From: Podocnemis expansa | Taxonomy: Eukaryota; Chordata; Testudines; Podocnemididae | Direction of reading: 5' to 3' | DNA: 64,000 bases | NCBI GenBank assembly: GCA_007922195.1 | Contig: ML681992.1 | Coordinates: forward strand, 38,487,350 to 38,551,349 | Shown here: piece after piece, positions 33,448 through 45,069 of the stretch | How positions within the stretch are numbered: the first letter of the stretch is position 1 | Layout of the letters: every line of letters starts with the position of its first letter | The notes under the pieces: generated by a model | The model's database searches: none | What the model saw: only the letters and a program-made list of their open reading frames with translations | Told to the model about the DNA's origin: nothing | Translations under genes and position numbers: made by a program

Positions 33448-35930
33448 CATAGGAGCAACACTTTGCTCTTCTATGAAATGTAGTATAGTTGACACTTCAG
33501 CAGGGCTCATCCCCATGTCAATCAGGAGAAGTCTAACGAATTCCTCTGTGCTCAACTGTTACCAGACAGGCACACTTGCACAGACTATTCCAGCCTGAGA
33601 AAGCAAGCTTTAAAAGGAGACAGTTGTCACAAAAAGGGGTGGCAACCAGGCAGAACACTGCAGTACCTCAGGAGTAACTGGCTCCTACTACAGATCAATG
33701 GAGAGGCAAACAGCTGATAAGCCCTTTCCACCCCATCACAAGGGCAAACTAGATGCTCATAAGTTAACTTATAAACTGAATATATCCTTAAATAGGAGAC
33801 CCATATAGCCAAAGACCCAGAAGACCTGGAATAAAATTCCCAAACAGGGAAAGTACATTTAAAAAGGAAGAGATCCAAAGTTACTTGAGTGTGATCCAAA
33901 CAAAGATCCAGCTTATCACACTTGCACAGTTAGCAGCAAAAGAATATTTTTTAGCAGAGAAATGAAGGTCAAGACTGTATTATTCAATAGAAGTATTGAT
34001 AGATGATCAGGAAGCAGTGTTACATATTTCCACTGTCTTGGCTGACACTCTTTCTGCACAACATAGCACTATCGAGTGTTTAGCACGGACTCTGTTTCCT
34101 TTTTCAACTAGTTTCTCTGTAGCCATGTAAGCTTCAGTATTTCCCAGCATGACCCACCTGGCTATTAAGCAATTAGAAGTTTGCAAACCCAAGCATTTCT
34201 GGTGAAAGAACATCAGTAAAGATGATGTCTAATTAAATTCAGTCTTTATGTCTCTTCCCACATCCAGGAAGATGAGCTTCATTTTGGGTAGACCAAAGGA
34301 AAAATAATCTCTGGTAATTTATGGAAAACAGAGTTTATCCTTGTGGCTGATGATTCTGAAGATGGAAGAACTGTCTCCTCTTCATAGGCCTGCACATTTT
34401 AATAATATACATTTTGGAGACATTTCTGGCTCTTGAGCTTGTAACCAGGAAACATGGAAATGGAAGTCGTTGGTCTGAAATATTTGTTTCTGACAAACTG
34501 TGACCCCCTGGACAGACCCCAGATAGGTCTGACTTTTGGTTTGGATAGATGCTGCACAAGGACATTTATCATCATTGGGTGATCTAACAGAGGTTTATAC
34601 ATATTGTGACACTAATCTATTTTTTTAGTCTTGGGTCATCAGAAGTAACAGTGAGAAGAAGTCTCAGACTGTATCATACTGTAATATTCCAGAAGAGCTG
34701 TAATCCTTGTTTTCTTAGGGTTTACTGTTTTCATGCAATCAGCAGAATGCTGTCCAAATTCCTTCATAGGCCAGAAATTTTCTATGACACTATGAAAAAA
34801 GATTATTTTAAAAGAAGAGATTGTTTTGTGTAGTGTTTTGTCATTACATAGCTAATATGTCACTCAGCCTGGATTAGGATGCAGTATAAGACTATAATTT
34901 AGGAGATGGAATGGAGACTTTTATGACTGTTTCACTAAATACAAATAGCATGGACTTTTATGCTGATTTTAAGGCAACAACAATTACAAATATTCCTCTT
35001 CCTTTTAAAGAAAGAAAGAAAGACATAAAGAAAGATCTTCTGAAACTCTTGTCTTACTAGCAGGAGGAGGGAGGCAGAAATGAAGCACAGAAAAGCAAAT
35101 TCAGTCATTAGTGGAACTGTCTGTTTCCAGTGATCTTGGATTAAAAAAAATAAATCATCGTTTCTGTGATTGTCTAAACACAAACAGGTACACCTAATGA
35201 TGGCATAGCTCCCTGCATATCAACTTTTTAGACACCATTCTAGACTATCTGCTGAAAGCTTACCTAGTTTACTTGTGTGTTCAGTATGCCCCTTTTCTAA
35301 TGATTACTCTGATGAGACTAGGGGACCTTTGCCCAAGAAAAAAAATATATATATTGTTTGGCATTTAGATTTGCACTTCTTCTGTCCTGTGGTCATACTG
35401 ATGACTCACTGAACAAGAAAGTGTTCTTTTTTCAAATGATCCTGTAAGTTTGATAAACTATCTTGATCATCTCTAGGAAGCTGATGCTTTAGTCTGTCTG
35501 ACTTTGACCACATTTTAGGACATTATCTCAGATGTAATCCCCATCCTGGAAGACAGATATCTGTGGTCAGGATTTTGAGCTCAGACTTTTGCCATTAGAA
35601 TGCTACTAAACCATCTCATTTCCACCCATTGATAGGCTGGATCACTGGATGTTATCTTCATTTTTTCTTATTTGCGAATGATTTCAGGTTTTTAAGAGGA
35701 ATCCCAAAAGCTCTGCCATGTTGTCTTGTCCACAGAATAATGTTTGAGAGCAAATGACAAAGAAGCAGCAGGAAATATGGATGGAGTATACTCTGTACCA
35801 TAACAACTCAGACACTAGTGTCTGCGTTTTGTTTAACCTTTCTTGTGTAGGAGGATATGCTTTGGTTCTCTTTAGTGTTTATCTCAAATCCTAGAAGATC
35901 CTATGAAAATCCCAAAACAACATAATGGAG
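33448..35930. other. intronic stretch, nothing firmly assigned
   Basis: A minus-strand frame at 34602-34399 containing SKPKVRPIWGLSRGSQFVRN looks protein-like and may derive from a retroelement, but no family motif is diagnostic. The rest is AT-rich intron. Confidence 0.3.
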
Positions 35931-35934
35931 AAGA

Positions 35935-36335
35935 GGGAAGCATTTATGTTGATTTTAGTAAGGCTTTTGACATAGTACTGCAAGACACTTTCATAAGCAA
36001 GCCAGGAAGATGTGACAGAGGAAAATATTATAAAGTAGGGGAGTAACTGATAGAAAAATCTACCTCAAAGAGTATTTCTCAATGGTTCTCTGTCAAACTG
36101 GTAAGGCATATTTTGTGGTTCCATAGGGATCTGTACTATATCTGGTACTTTTAAACATTTTCAGTAATAAAACCAATAGCAAAAAAAGAATATACATATT
36201 TATAAAATTTGTTGAGGACACCAAGTGAGGCAGGATGCAAGGACATTGCAGGACAGATGAAAATTCAAAATAACCTTGAAAAATTAGGGAACTGGTCTGA
36301 AATCAACAAGATGAAATTCAATAAAGAAAAGCGCA
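35935..36335 (+). mobile_element. CR1 reverse transcriptase fragment
   Basis: The plus strand reads VDFSKAFDIV (35946-35976), the LINE RT motif, then after frameshifts a GS(V/I)LGP-like segment near 36128-36160 and the nucleotide phrase aattagggaactggtctgaa..aacaagatgaaattcaataaag typical of reptile CR1. It is short and decayed. Confidence 0.65.
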
Positions 36336-36732
36336 AAGTCTGATTCACACTGGTGCTTTTAAGAAGAGAGCTATATCCCAGACCTTTTGTGCTGGGGAGA
36401 GGTCAGGATCCAGAAACCCCTATTTTAAAGAGCGTGAATTTACTGCACTCAAAATGCAGTTGAATTTTCATTTAGAGAAGATATTATTGCCAAACAAGAC
36501 AACAACACATTTATCAAAAGTATTAAAAAACCCCTGTTATATTAGCATACTTCAAATATTTCTATTGCTATAGAAGAGTTGATTTCTCAACACCAGACAT
36601 ATACATACAGTAAATAACAAACATACAATACATTGGATCATAATCTTTTAGGATTCAGTCAATGAATTCCTTATTTCAGAATGAACAAACAAACAAAACA
36701 AACAAAAACAAAAATAAATAAAGCAAGCTTAC

Positions 36733-36783
36733 AGATTTTCTTAACATGTCTCCAATGATCACACCTGTGAAAGTATCCCATTC
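36733..36783 (-). CDS. DYNC2H1: DYNC2H1 micro-exon (EWDTFTGVIIGDMLRK)
   Basis: This 51-nt, phase 0-0 exon encodes 17 residues, EWDTFTGVIIGDMLRKS. The acceptor ends ccatag and the donor is TCT|GTAAGC. It follows the exon at 51390-51455 after a 14.6-kb intron and precedes the exon at 27388-27465 after a 9.3-kb intron, so it is a very small exon between two transposon-inflated introns. A simple A-rich (acaaa)n tract lies just downstream of its donor at about 36687-36722. Confidence 0.9.
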
Positions 36784-37260
36784 CTATGGAAAAAAAGAAT
36801 TAAAACAATTTAGACAATGCAGAGTGATATGATGAGCACTCAATGTAACAGACACATATAAAACAGTGAGAGATCAGAAAATAAGAATAACAGTTAAGAA
36901 TGGATTTCTAAGGGGTCATCCAGTTCCTCCTGGAGCGAGTGTTTAATTCTCTTTGCAGATCCCAACTAAAAGGCTGAAGGGATGGATTTATGGAAAAAGA
37001 TAAAAGAAACTAAACATACATAAGTTGCTGAATTAACATACAGATGTAATGGGCATGATCTCCATTAAAGTCAAGAGCTTAGTAGGATTCACATACGATA
37101 ATATGGTCATCAAAAGTTACAACATCAAGGATGAACAACCAAAAAAGCCGCCTAACACTTATCAAAGGAATATAAACCATCACACTTCAGTACATAAGCA
37201 AACTGAAAGTTTTCCTGTGAGTAGTTTCTTCAAAAAGGAACACTTTTTCAAAGGTATATA

Positions 37261-37335
37261 GATGCATTTAAATCAATGGAAGTTATGTGACTATCTAAAG
37301 ATGCATTTAAATCAATGGAAGTTATGTGACTATCT
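37261..37335. repeat. 39-bp perfect tandem duplication
   Basis: A unit starting gatgcatttaaatcaatgg is repeated with a 39-bp period: 37261-37299 and 37300-37335, identical over the 36 bases that overlap. This points to a recent duplication. Confidence 0.9.
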
Positions 37336-37944
37336 TGTTTAGGAAAAATTTGTAAATCCCCCTAGGCATCTATCTAAATATTTAGGCACTTGATTACCTT
37401 TGAAAAATTGACCACAACTACTTACTTCTGAGTTCCTTGCACTTTCTTCTGAAGCAGCTAGTATTAGTCTAGACAGACCCTGATTTGCTCTGCTTCCTAA
37501 CACGATTTTAGAGTATTTGAAAGGTTTAATCACCAAAGAAAAAGAAAGATTATATACTGTCATGCACTGTAGTATAGATGGTACTCTCATTGAATTAAGA
37601 AGAGGGAAAAGTAGATAAAATTTCCTGACAATTAGACTGTGGTATAGTCATCCAAGATGAGTACTTTGGGTCACTATAGCCTAGGCTGGATAATTTAAAA
37701 AAAAAATGTTGGCCACAATCTCTCATTTAGAAAAGGAAAGGGATAGATCAAACAATTTAACAGTACACATATTTTAGATCTCTAATATCTATGTTTCTAT
37801 GGCTGGGGTTAATTTATTATTTTTTTGAATATATAAAAACAACAAATAAGGTTTTCTTATTTAAGGAAAATAGTGTTTCTCCAACTTGATGTAGGTCAAT
37901 GCACAAATCCACTGGGCTTTTGTTTATGAAATAACAAATCAAAA

Positions 37945-39290
37945 GTCAAAAGCGTCAACACAGCACAGTTTTCTGGATCAATCCTATAGGTTGGCGCACT
38001 CCCCTACCAAAAGCAGCCTTGTCTCTTATGCTGGGTGACAGCAGAGGGCAAGCAAGGTGTGAATAAAGGAACAGGTTGCTGCTCTACAAACATCCTGGAT
38101 AGGACCGTGGGTCAGTAAAGCTGCAAAGGATACTTGTACCCTCATGGAATGGTCTGTTATTGCCAGGATCGGCGCATTCCCCAACTAGCAGCAAGTCTTG
38201 ATGCAAGAAAGGATCCATGATGAAATACTTTCAGAGGAAAAAGGTAACTGAGATCCCATTGGGAGACTGGCAAGCACATAAGAGAGGATACAGCTTGTGC
38301 AAGCCCTTCAGAAAGCACACAACAAAAGGACTGCTGAAGAATGAACGTCCTGCTGCCCATGGACAGAACACACAAATGGCTGCCAGGTAGACCTTAACTG
38401 ATGACCCAGATATACTTTGCTACTTCAGGTGCAGCAAATAATCCTGAATTGTTGGAACTGATACCAGACTGGGCTGGATGCTCTTTTAGGCCACTCAACC
38501 CAAAAACCTCTTCCACTTAGCTAGGTAAGTGCCCCTAGTGGAGATTTTCCTACTGCCGAGGAGGATATCCTCAACTGATTCCAAGTATGCTAGTTCTAGG
38601 GGATTCAGCCATGAAGTTTCTACCAGTAAGCTGCTTTGACTTGAGACTGGGGTGACAAAAAGTACCATGCTCCTGCATAATCAGGTCTGGGAGCAAAGGC
38701 AGAGTGATCAGTGAGAGCTAGAAGAGTGTGACCCCAATGCTGGTGTGGCCAAGCAAGGGCTAGGAGGATCACAAGAGACTTTTCCTGCCTGACCTTCAGC
38801 AGGACCTGTGGATGAGTGGGATCAGAAAGAAGGTGTACAGCATCTGGTCGGTCTATTGGATGAGAAAAACATCTGCAATAGGCTCCAAGTTGTGATTTTG
38901 AAAGGAGCAGAACTGTAGGGACTGTCTCTTGAGCTTTGTGACAAACAAGTCTATGCAGAGAACTCCACAACAATGGAAGACGCCGCTCAACACACTTGGG
39001 CAGTTCAATGACTCATGACTGAAGAAAGACTTGCTGAGCTTATCAGCCAATGCCTTCTGAGCTCCAGGAAGACAGAGTGTTTCCAAGTGTATCAATCAAG
39101 CAATGCAGAAGTCCCATAGTCTGAAGGAGTCCTGCTGTAAGGGAGAAGATTGAGTTTCATCCTGTCCCTTTATATAAACAACGCTGTTGTATGGTCTGTT
39201 AGGACTGATACTACCTTGCCCTTCAGATGGCCTTGACAGGCTTGGCAGGCCAAATGTACTACCCTCAGCTATCTCATATTGTTAAGGAGT
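37945..39290 (-). pseudogene. old DIRS relic E, left part (YR to RNase H)
   Basis: Minus-strand sequence keeps the order and spacing of DIRS copies but is much more diverged: the recombinase C-terminal box is near 38170-38050, a spacer with VTKLKRQSLQF-type remnants follows, and an RNase H-like LTDHTT segment is at about 39215-39180. It ends at about 39285 in a degraded NLLELRAV-like segment. The sequence resumes at 47440 after foreign DNA, making this the outer layer of a nest. Confidence 0.55.
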
Positions 39291-39359
39291 AAGAATTCTG
39301 TACAGCAGCAGAGGCCTTGGATCCTGAGCTATCCAATCCATTGCCTCCAAACATAGCAA

Positions 39360-40320
39360 GGCACGGTGTGACACACTGCACACCTCATGATCACTCTTAT
39401 AGTGTAATTGTGTAGTGTTTAATCCAAAGTATGTCACATGAAATGTTTCTGGAATGCTGATGGCATATGGATCATCATTGTTATAGTAATATGTTGCAAT
39501 GTCACACATATTGTTATGGAGCTTTGCTGTGTAAAGTTCCCAAATATGTGTTTCATGGCTTGAGACAGACCTAGGCAAAACTCTACGGAGCTGAAGGGCA
39601 ATTCACACCTCACTTAGGCATGCTTAAAACAAACCCAGCTCTTCCAGGACTAAAGGACTAGATCAGCATCAACAAAAAAACCAAGATGAGACGATGCTCA
39701 CTGACTCAGTACATGGATGAAGCTATTCACAGACCACTTGAGCCTAAAGTTGAAGGGACAAAGGCCCAGAGGGGAGAAGGAACATTCTAAAAAGGAGCGA
39801 CATTTTCATATTCTCTTTCTCTTCCACCTCCATCTGAAAACCACCAGCCTACTGAAGTGCTGATCACAGGGGAAGGGCCTGGGTAAAGGCATACCAGCCA
39901 GCTTGTGGTGAGAATCATCTGAGTTTGTAAGCATGCTGCAAGTGTTAAGTTTACTTTAGAACGAGATTTGCCTTTTGTTTGCCCTTCACCAAAGCTGAAT
40001 TGTTTTCCTCTGACTTACAATTACTTAAATTTTTTTGGTATTTAATAAATGTCTTTAAAATGCCATTTACTTTAAGACATCTTAGAGACTCCACTTGAAA
40101 TAAAAACGTGGGTACAAATCAATTTCTTTGATAAATTGACAAGCATATGAAGCTTGCAGTATTCAGTGGGCAACGCTGAACATTGTAAGATGGCAGTTCC
40201 TAGGCTTGCATCTGGGACTGGATATTGGCTTTGGTAAGGCCATTGCATAAATCCCATGAATGGCTGGCCAGAGGCACTCACTCACTTAGCTGGGAGCTAT
40301 TTACCTGATATAGGCTGTGC
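39360..40320 (+). mobile_element. LTR-like element inside DIRS relic E
   Basis: The part at 39405-39560 matches, in the same orientation, the repeats at 61590-61720 and 63460-63960 (phrases such as gaatgctgatggcatatg and atcattgttatagt). A poly(A) signal aataaa lies at 40044 followed by T-rich sequence. This fits a solo LTR, but the borders and the TG/CA ends are not certain. Confidence 0.45.
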
Positions 40321-40960
40321 ATGAGCTGCCCCAGAACTGTGGATTTCTCACAGTAAAGCAGAGTAAAATGGGCTCTAAGAGTGAGGGACTAGGGTGATAC
40401 AGAGATTCACCAGTCCAGATTTCAAAGGGGAATACCACAGTCAAGGTGCCACAAAAGAGAATCCTACGCATATGATATGAAGGCTACTCACCATTGTGCA
40501 GTAGCCAAGGTTCTGTGAGATGTGTGTCCCTGACACACTCTACTTCAGGTGTGTCGTCATACCCCGCACCTAGGATCAGAGATTTCAAAGCAGTACCCAC
40601 TGGGTGAGAGGTGCGTGCACAGCAGGAAGCACTGTCACTTTCGCTCCCGTGGTGACATGCGTGCCTCCACCTCCACCCCTCAGTTCCTTCTGCACCACAG
40701 AGACCCCCAAAAGTTGTGGTATACTCTGAAGTAGAGGGGAGGAGGGAGGATAGTTGAGCATGTTCGGGACACACATCTCAAAGAACCTTGGCTACTGCAC
40801 AACAGTGAGTAACCTTTATTTCTTCTTTGAGCAGTGTCCTGGACTGCTCCACTTCAGGTGATTACCTAGCAGTTCCCTGAATGGAGAAGGGAACTTCAGA
40901 GTTTGTAGGGTGTACTGATCATAATACTGAGAGGCCAACCTCAGTGTCTGAATTTGCAAG

Positions 40961-43080
40961 TTATTCTATGGCATAGTGTTTTACAAAGGTATCTGCTGAG
41001 GACCATGTAGCAGCCTGGCAAATATCCTGAACAGGAACATTCCTAAGGAAGGTGAGCAATGTGGATAGCGATCTTATGGGATGAGATCGGATAGGCTTGG
41101 GTGGTTGTTTTTGTGATAGCGTGTGCGTCATTTGTATACATGAAGATATCCAATATTTAGATACAGGTTGCCCTTGAGAGTGTTCGACAATGGATACAAA
41201 AAGTTTAGAGGTCTTTCTAAACTGCTTAGTTCTTTGTAAGTAAAACATAAGGGCTATGTCCACACGTAGCTGGTTATTTTGAAATAAGTTATTCTGAAAT
41301 AACTTATTTCAAAATAAAATCCCTATTTTGAAATGACTTATTTTGAAATAAAAAAAAAAATTAATTCAAAATAAGGAAAACCCTGAAAGCGAAATAGCAT
41401 GTCTTCTGTGTGGATATACTATTTCGCTTCAGGAGGGGCGGCATAGGAGGTGTGGCAACATGGCCCCCTGGCAGGGGGGGCGCAGGGCGGGGAGCAGGCT
41501 TGCCACTGAGCTGGCTTGTGGGCAGCAGGGGGCTCGTCGGGCGCAGAGCCGGCACTGCCCCCTGCCCGTTTGGCCGGGGCCAGGGCCAGGGCCAGGGCCG
41601 GGGCCATGGCAGCTGGCTCTGTACCCCGCCCACGGCTGTCGCCGGAGCAGGGGCAGGGGCAGGGGCCAGGGCTGCTGCAACCAGCTGTGCACCCCACCCA
41701 CGGCTGCCACCGGGGACGGAGCAGGGGCAGGGGCTGCGCCAGCTGGCTCTACTCCCCTACCCACGGCTGCCCCCGGGTCAGGGACTGCCGCAGCTGGCTC
41801 TGCCCACCACCCACGCTCCATGGCTGCCGCGGAGCCCGGACAGCGTGCAGAGCCAAGCGCGGGCCGCAACAGAGCCAGCTCCAGCCCAGCCATCCAGCGA
41901 GGTGCCCCTCAAACCCGGACTGAGGGGCAAGCGGGCGGCGGGGGCAGAGCTAGCCAGGCGGCCTGATCCCCCAAGCCCCTGGCTCCCTGCAAGCAGTCAG
42001 GGGCTGGGGGATCGGGGTGCCCAGCTAGCGCTGCCCTCATGGCACAGGTGGCAACCATGGAGCCCTGGTCAGCAGGTCCAGCCAGCTGGGGCACCTGCTG
42101 CCCCCCTGCGCCTCACTGCATCTCGCCTCAGCACCCTGGCCACGGGGCTGATGATTCCTTGGCCAAAGTGCTGAGGGAGTAGTGGGAATTCCTCCCAGGG
42201 TGCCATGCACCCTGGGAGGAAGGTACAGTGTTATATCGATATGCGTGACATATCAATATAACACAGCCAGATGGGGTTATTTTGAAATCACAGTTTCGAA
42301 ATAATCCTCATTTCAATACAAAACTAGGTTTTATTGTATTGACATAATTTTCTTTATTTCGAAAAAAGGGAGCTCCTTATTTCCAAATGAGGAAACGTTG
42401 TCTGGGCCTGTCAACTTGTAATTCGAAATAACAGTGGTTGTTTCAAATTAAAAGCCTTGTGTGGACATAGCCAAGGACATGTTATACATCTAGCATATGG
42501 AGTGTCATTTGTTGAGGAGTGGTATGCAGTTTAGGGAAGAAAACAGGAAGATGGACCATCTGATTGAGATGGTAAGATGTAGTTATTTTTGGGAGGAAGT
42601 TTGGGTGTGGTCTAAGGGAAACTCTGTCTTTATAGAAAATTGTGTATGGAGGATCAGCCATAAGTGCTGCGAGTTCTCCTATGTGTCTGGTGGAAGTGAC
42701 TGCAACAAGAAAGGCAACTGTCATCGACATGTGAAGGAGGGAATTAGTCAGCAGTCGGTCGAAAGGTGGTTTCATGAGTCTTCTAAGAACCATTGTAAGG
42801 TCACACTGTGGCACAGGTGGACGGATTTCTGGATGTACGTTTTGGACTCCATTCATAATTTTTTTTTATTACTGGATGGGCGAATAGGGTTGAATTATTC
42901 TCATGGTCATGAAACATAGAAATAGCTGCAAGATGTACTTTAACTGTACTAAGCTTGACATTTGTTTCTTTCAGGGTTAGGAGGCATTCCAGGACATCCA
43001 CTATAGGGGCAGTCACTGGGTTGATCGATCGTTGGTTGCACCATAAAGAGAAGTGACACCACTTCTAGAGGTAAGTGAGT
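40961..43080 (-). pseudogene. DIRS copy C tyrosine recombinase, split by a 1.2-kb MITE
   Basis: The N-terminal part (43016-42800) and the arginine region (42856-42482, VAVTSTRHIGELAALMADPP) precede the insertion. The C-terminal box resumes at 41110-40961: HPIRSLSTLLTFLRNVPVQD, then ATWSSADTFVKHYAIE with the nucleophilic tyrosine. The first arginine, histidine-arginine pair and tyrosine are therefore all present but on opposite sides of the MITE. Confidence 0.82.
41252..42472. mobile_element. TIR DNA transposon (1.2-kb MITE) with GC-rich core
   Basis: The termini ggctatgtccacacgtagc and tgtgtggacatagcc are inverted repeats, flanked by identical 3-bp duplications aag (41249-41251 and 42473-42475). 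The two arms are AT-rich with repeated TTATTTTGAAATAA-like palindromes. The centre (about 41430-42180) is very GC-rich and open in several frames (longest 254 codons), low-complexity Ala/Pro/Gly/Arg. Two clean hairpins lie near the right side: 42190-42222 (ctcccagggtg/caccctgggag) and 42229-42266 (gtgttatatcgatatg/catatcaatataacac). The 3-bp TSD would fit a PIF/Harbinger-like family; this is inference. Confidence 0.75.
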
Positions 43081-43269
43081 CTTGCTGCAGCCTTCAGAGC
43101 ATTTTGTTTCGAGGTGGTCGAACAATCTAGGTACCACGTTGTAAGATGGAGTCGGTCCAGATAAGTATGAAATATTTTCCCTTTTTTTTGGGAGAGAAGA
43201 GTCGGTGTTAGGGGAAGGGTGATGGGCTTCTTCCTGGGTATCTTTAGAAGGTAAGTATACCAGATTTGT

Positions 43270-44127
43270 CATGGCCATGCTGGTTCTATCATTATTATTC
43301 TGGCCCTGTCCTGGCATATTTTCCAGAGGATTTTGGATATCATTGGCACTGGGGGAAAGGCATGGCTCCAATCTAGGAGAAATGCTTCTACCAATGAACC
43401 CTGTCCCAAGCCCCCTCGCAAGCAAAACTCTGGGCATTTCTTGTTAAAGGCCGTAACAAAGAGGTCAATTGCTGGGAACCCCCAGTAACTGAATATGTCT
43501 AGGAGGACGTCGTCCCGAATTTCCCATTCATGAATGTATGTGAATATTCTGCTTAGGGAATCTGCCAAAGTGTTGTTCTTGCCAGGTAGATATATTGCTG
43601 AAATATGAATTTGGTGTGTAATGCACCATTCCCAAAGCTTCATTGCCTCTAGGCATAAGGTTTGAGAACATGTCCCTCCTTGGCAATTGATATAATGCAT
43701 GCACAGTACATTGTCTGTCCGAATCATAATGTTTTTTCTGGCTATAATACGGAGGAAGTGATGGCATGCATTTCGAACTGCTCTCAGTTCCAGTAGGTTT
43801 ATGTTTAGACATTTTTCTTATGTGGACCATTTGCCTTGTGCCGTGTATTGTTGGAGATAAGTTCCCCATCCCATAAGAGACGCATCCATGGTGAGCAATA
43901 GAGATGGTTTCTGAGTCACAAAAAGTACCCCTTGAAGTAGATTGTAATGTTCTGTCCACCAGTTCAATGAGTTCTTGACCATCTGAGGGATAGAGAGAAT
44001 GCTGTCCAGTGTGAAATCTCGGATTTTGGATTGTTTGATGAACCAAATTTGAAGGGGCCGCATACGGAGTCTGCCATGTTGGACAAGATAAATCATTGCT
44101 GCCATCTGTCCAAGTATTTGCATACAT
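43270..44127 (-). pseudogene. DIRS copy C RNase H and tail domain, frameshifted
   Basis: The connection HGRLRMRPLQIWFIKQSK (44063-44010) is followed by LTMDASLMGWGTYLQQYTAQ (43890-43830), by a degraded NLLELRAVR segment (43805-43775) and by RTDNVLCMHYINCQGGTCSQ (43724-43665), and then by AIDLFVTAFNKKCPEFC (43465-43415) with the tail domain. The RNase H aspartates in MDAS and RTDN are kept. Pieces are in alternating frames. Confidence 0.8.
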
Positions 44128-44129
44128 AC

Positions 44130-45039
44130 TCAGGCAGTGGTTGTCGGAGAAGTTTGGGTGTCACTGACAAGATCCTTTATGTTGTTGTATCTGTCCTGTG
44201 TGAGATATGCCCTGGCCAATTGGGTGTGGATTTGTGCCCGTATGAAGTGGATCTCCTGAGATGGGGTGACGGACGATTTTTTGTAATTTATAGCGAGACC
44301 TAGGAAGAGAAATAGATTTTCTGTTGTGTTTGCTGCTTCAAGCGTAGCACTGTAGGTTCGTGCTTTTATTAGGAAGTCATTGAGGTATGGGAAAATGGCA
44401 ATTCCCTGTTTGCGTAGGAAGGCAGTTGCTGCAGCCATGAGTTTGGAGAAAACGCTGGGGGCTGAGGAGACGCCAAAAGCGAGCACTGTATATTGATAGT
44501 GCTTGTTCTGGAATAGGAATCTCAGGTATTTTCTGCGGGCAGGATGGATTGATACATGAAAGTAGGCATCTTTCAAATTAAAGGAAGCCAACCAGTCCCC
44601 CTGTCCTAGCGATGGAAGAATTGTGTTCAATGTTACCATCTGGAACTTCTGAACTTGTATAAATTTGTTGATTTTTCGGAGGTCTCGGATTAGCCTGCAA
44701 CCTCCTGTTCTTTTTTTGATGAGAAAGCATGGGGAGTAAAAACCCTTTCCCATGTACTCTTTTGGGACTTGTTCTATTGCCCCAATGTGGAGGAGACTGT
44801 CTATCTCCTGTTGCAGAACATATACATGAGTGAGGTCCCGGAAAAGGCATGGGGAAAGGTGTTGGGTTATCAGTCTTGATATGAAGGGGATGGAGTAAGC
44901 TTAGGTGATGACCTCTATAACCCACCTGTCTGATGTTATCTTTGTCCATTGATGGAAATATGGAAGTAAACTGTTCCAGAAAAAGAGAGGTTTCAAGATG
45001 GTAGCATCTTTCTTTTGAGGGAACGGGGCAGTTGGACAA
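44130..45039 (-). pseudogene. DIRS copy C reverse transcriptase with YLND active site
   Basis: An N-terminal frame (45039-44578) and the main frame (44753-44130, 207 codons) overlap. Motifs in the main frame: GKGFYSPCFLIKKRTGGCRL, ASFNLKDAYFHVSIHPARRK, LAFGVSSAPSVFSKLMAA and IFPYLNDFLIKA. The catalytic YxDD is YLND, so one of the two aspartates needed for polymerisation is lost. This is the longest continuous RT core with both flanking motifs in the window apart from copy D. Confidence 0.85.
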
Positions 45040-45069
45040 GCCCTCAACAATGGCATCAAAACTCCTGCT

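Noticed and set aside
34399..34602. 67-codon minus-strand ORF with protein-like composition
   Set aside because: It may be an old retroelement, but no RT, RNase H, YR or dynein motif is recognised, so it was left unassigned.
41410..42174. 254-codon plus-strand ORF, one of the longest in the window
   Set aside because: It lies in the GC-rich core of a TIR-bounded MITE, is low-complexity (Ala, Pro, Gly, Arg), and several other frames on both strands are open over the same stretch, so composition explains it.
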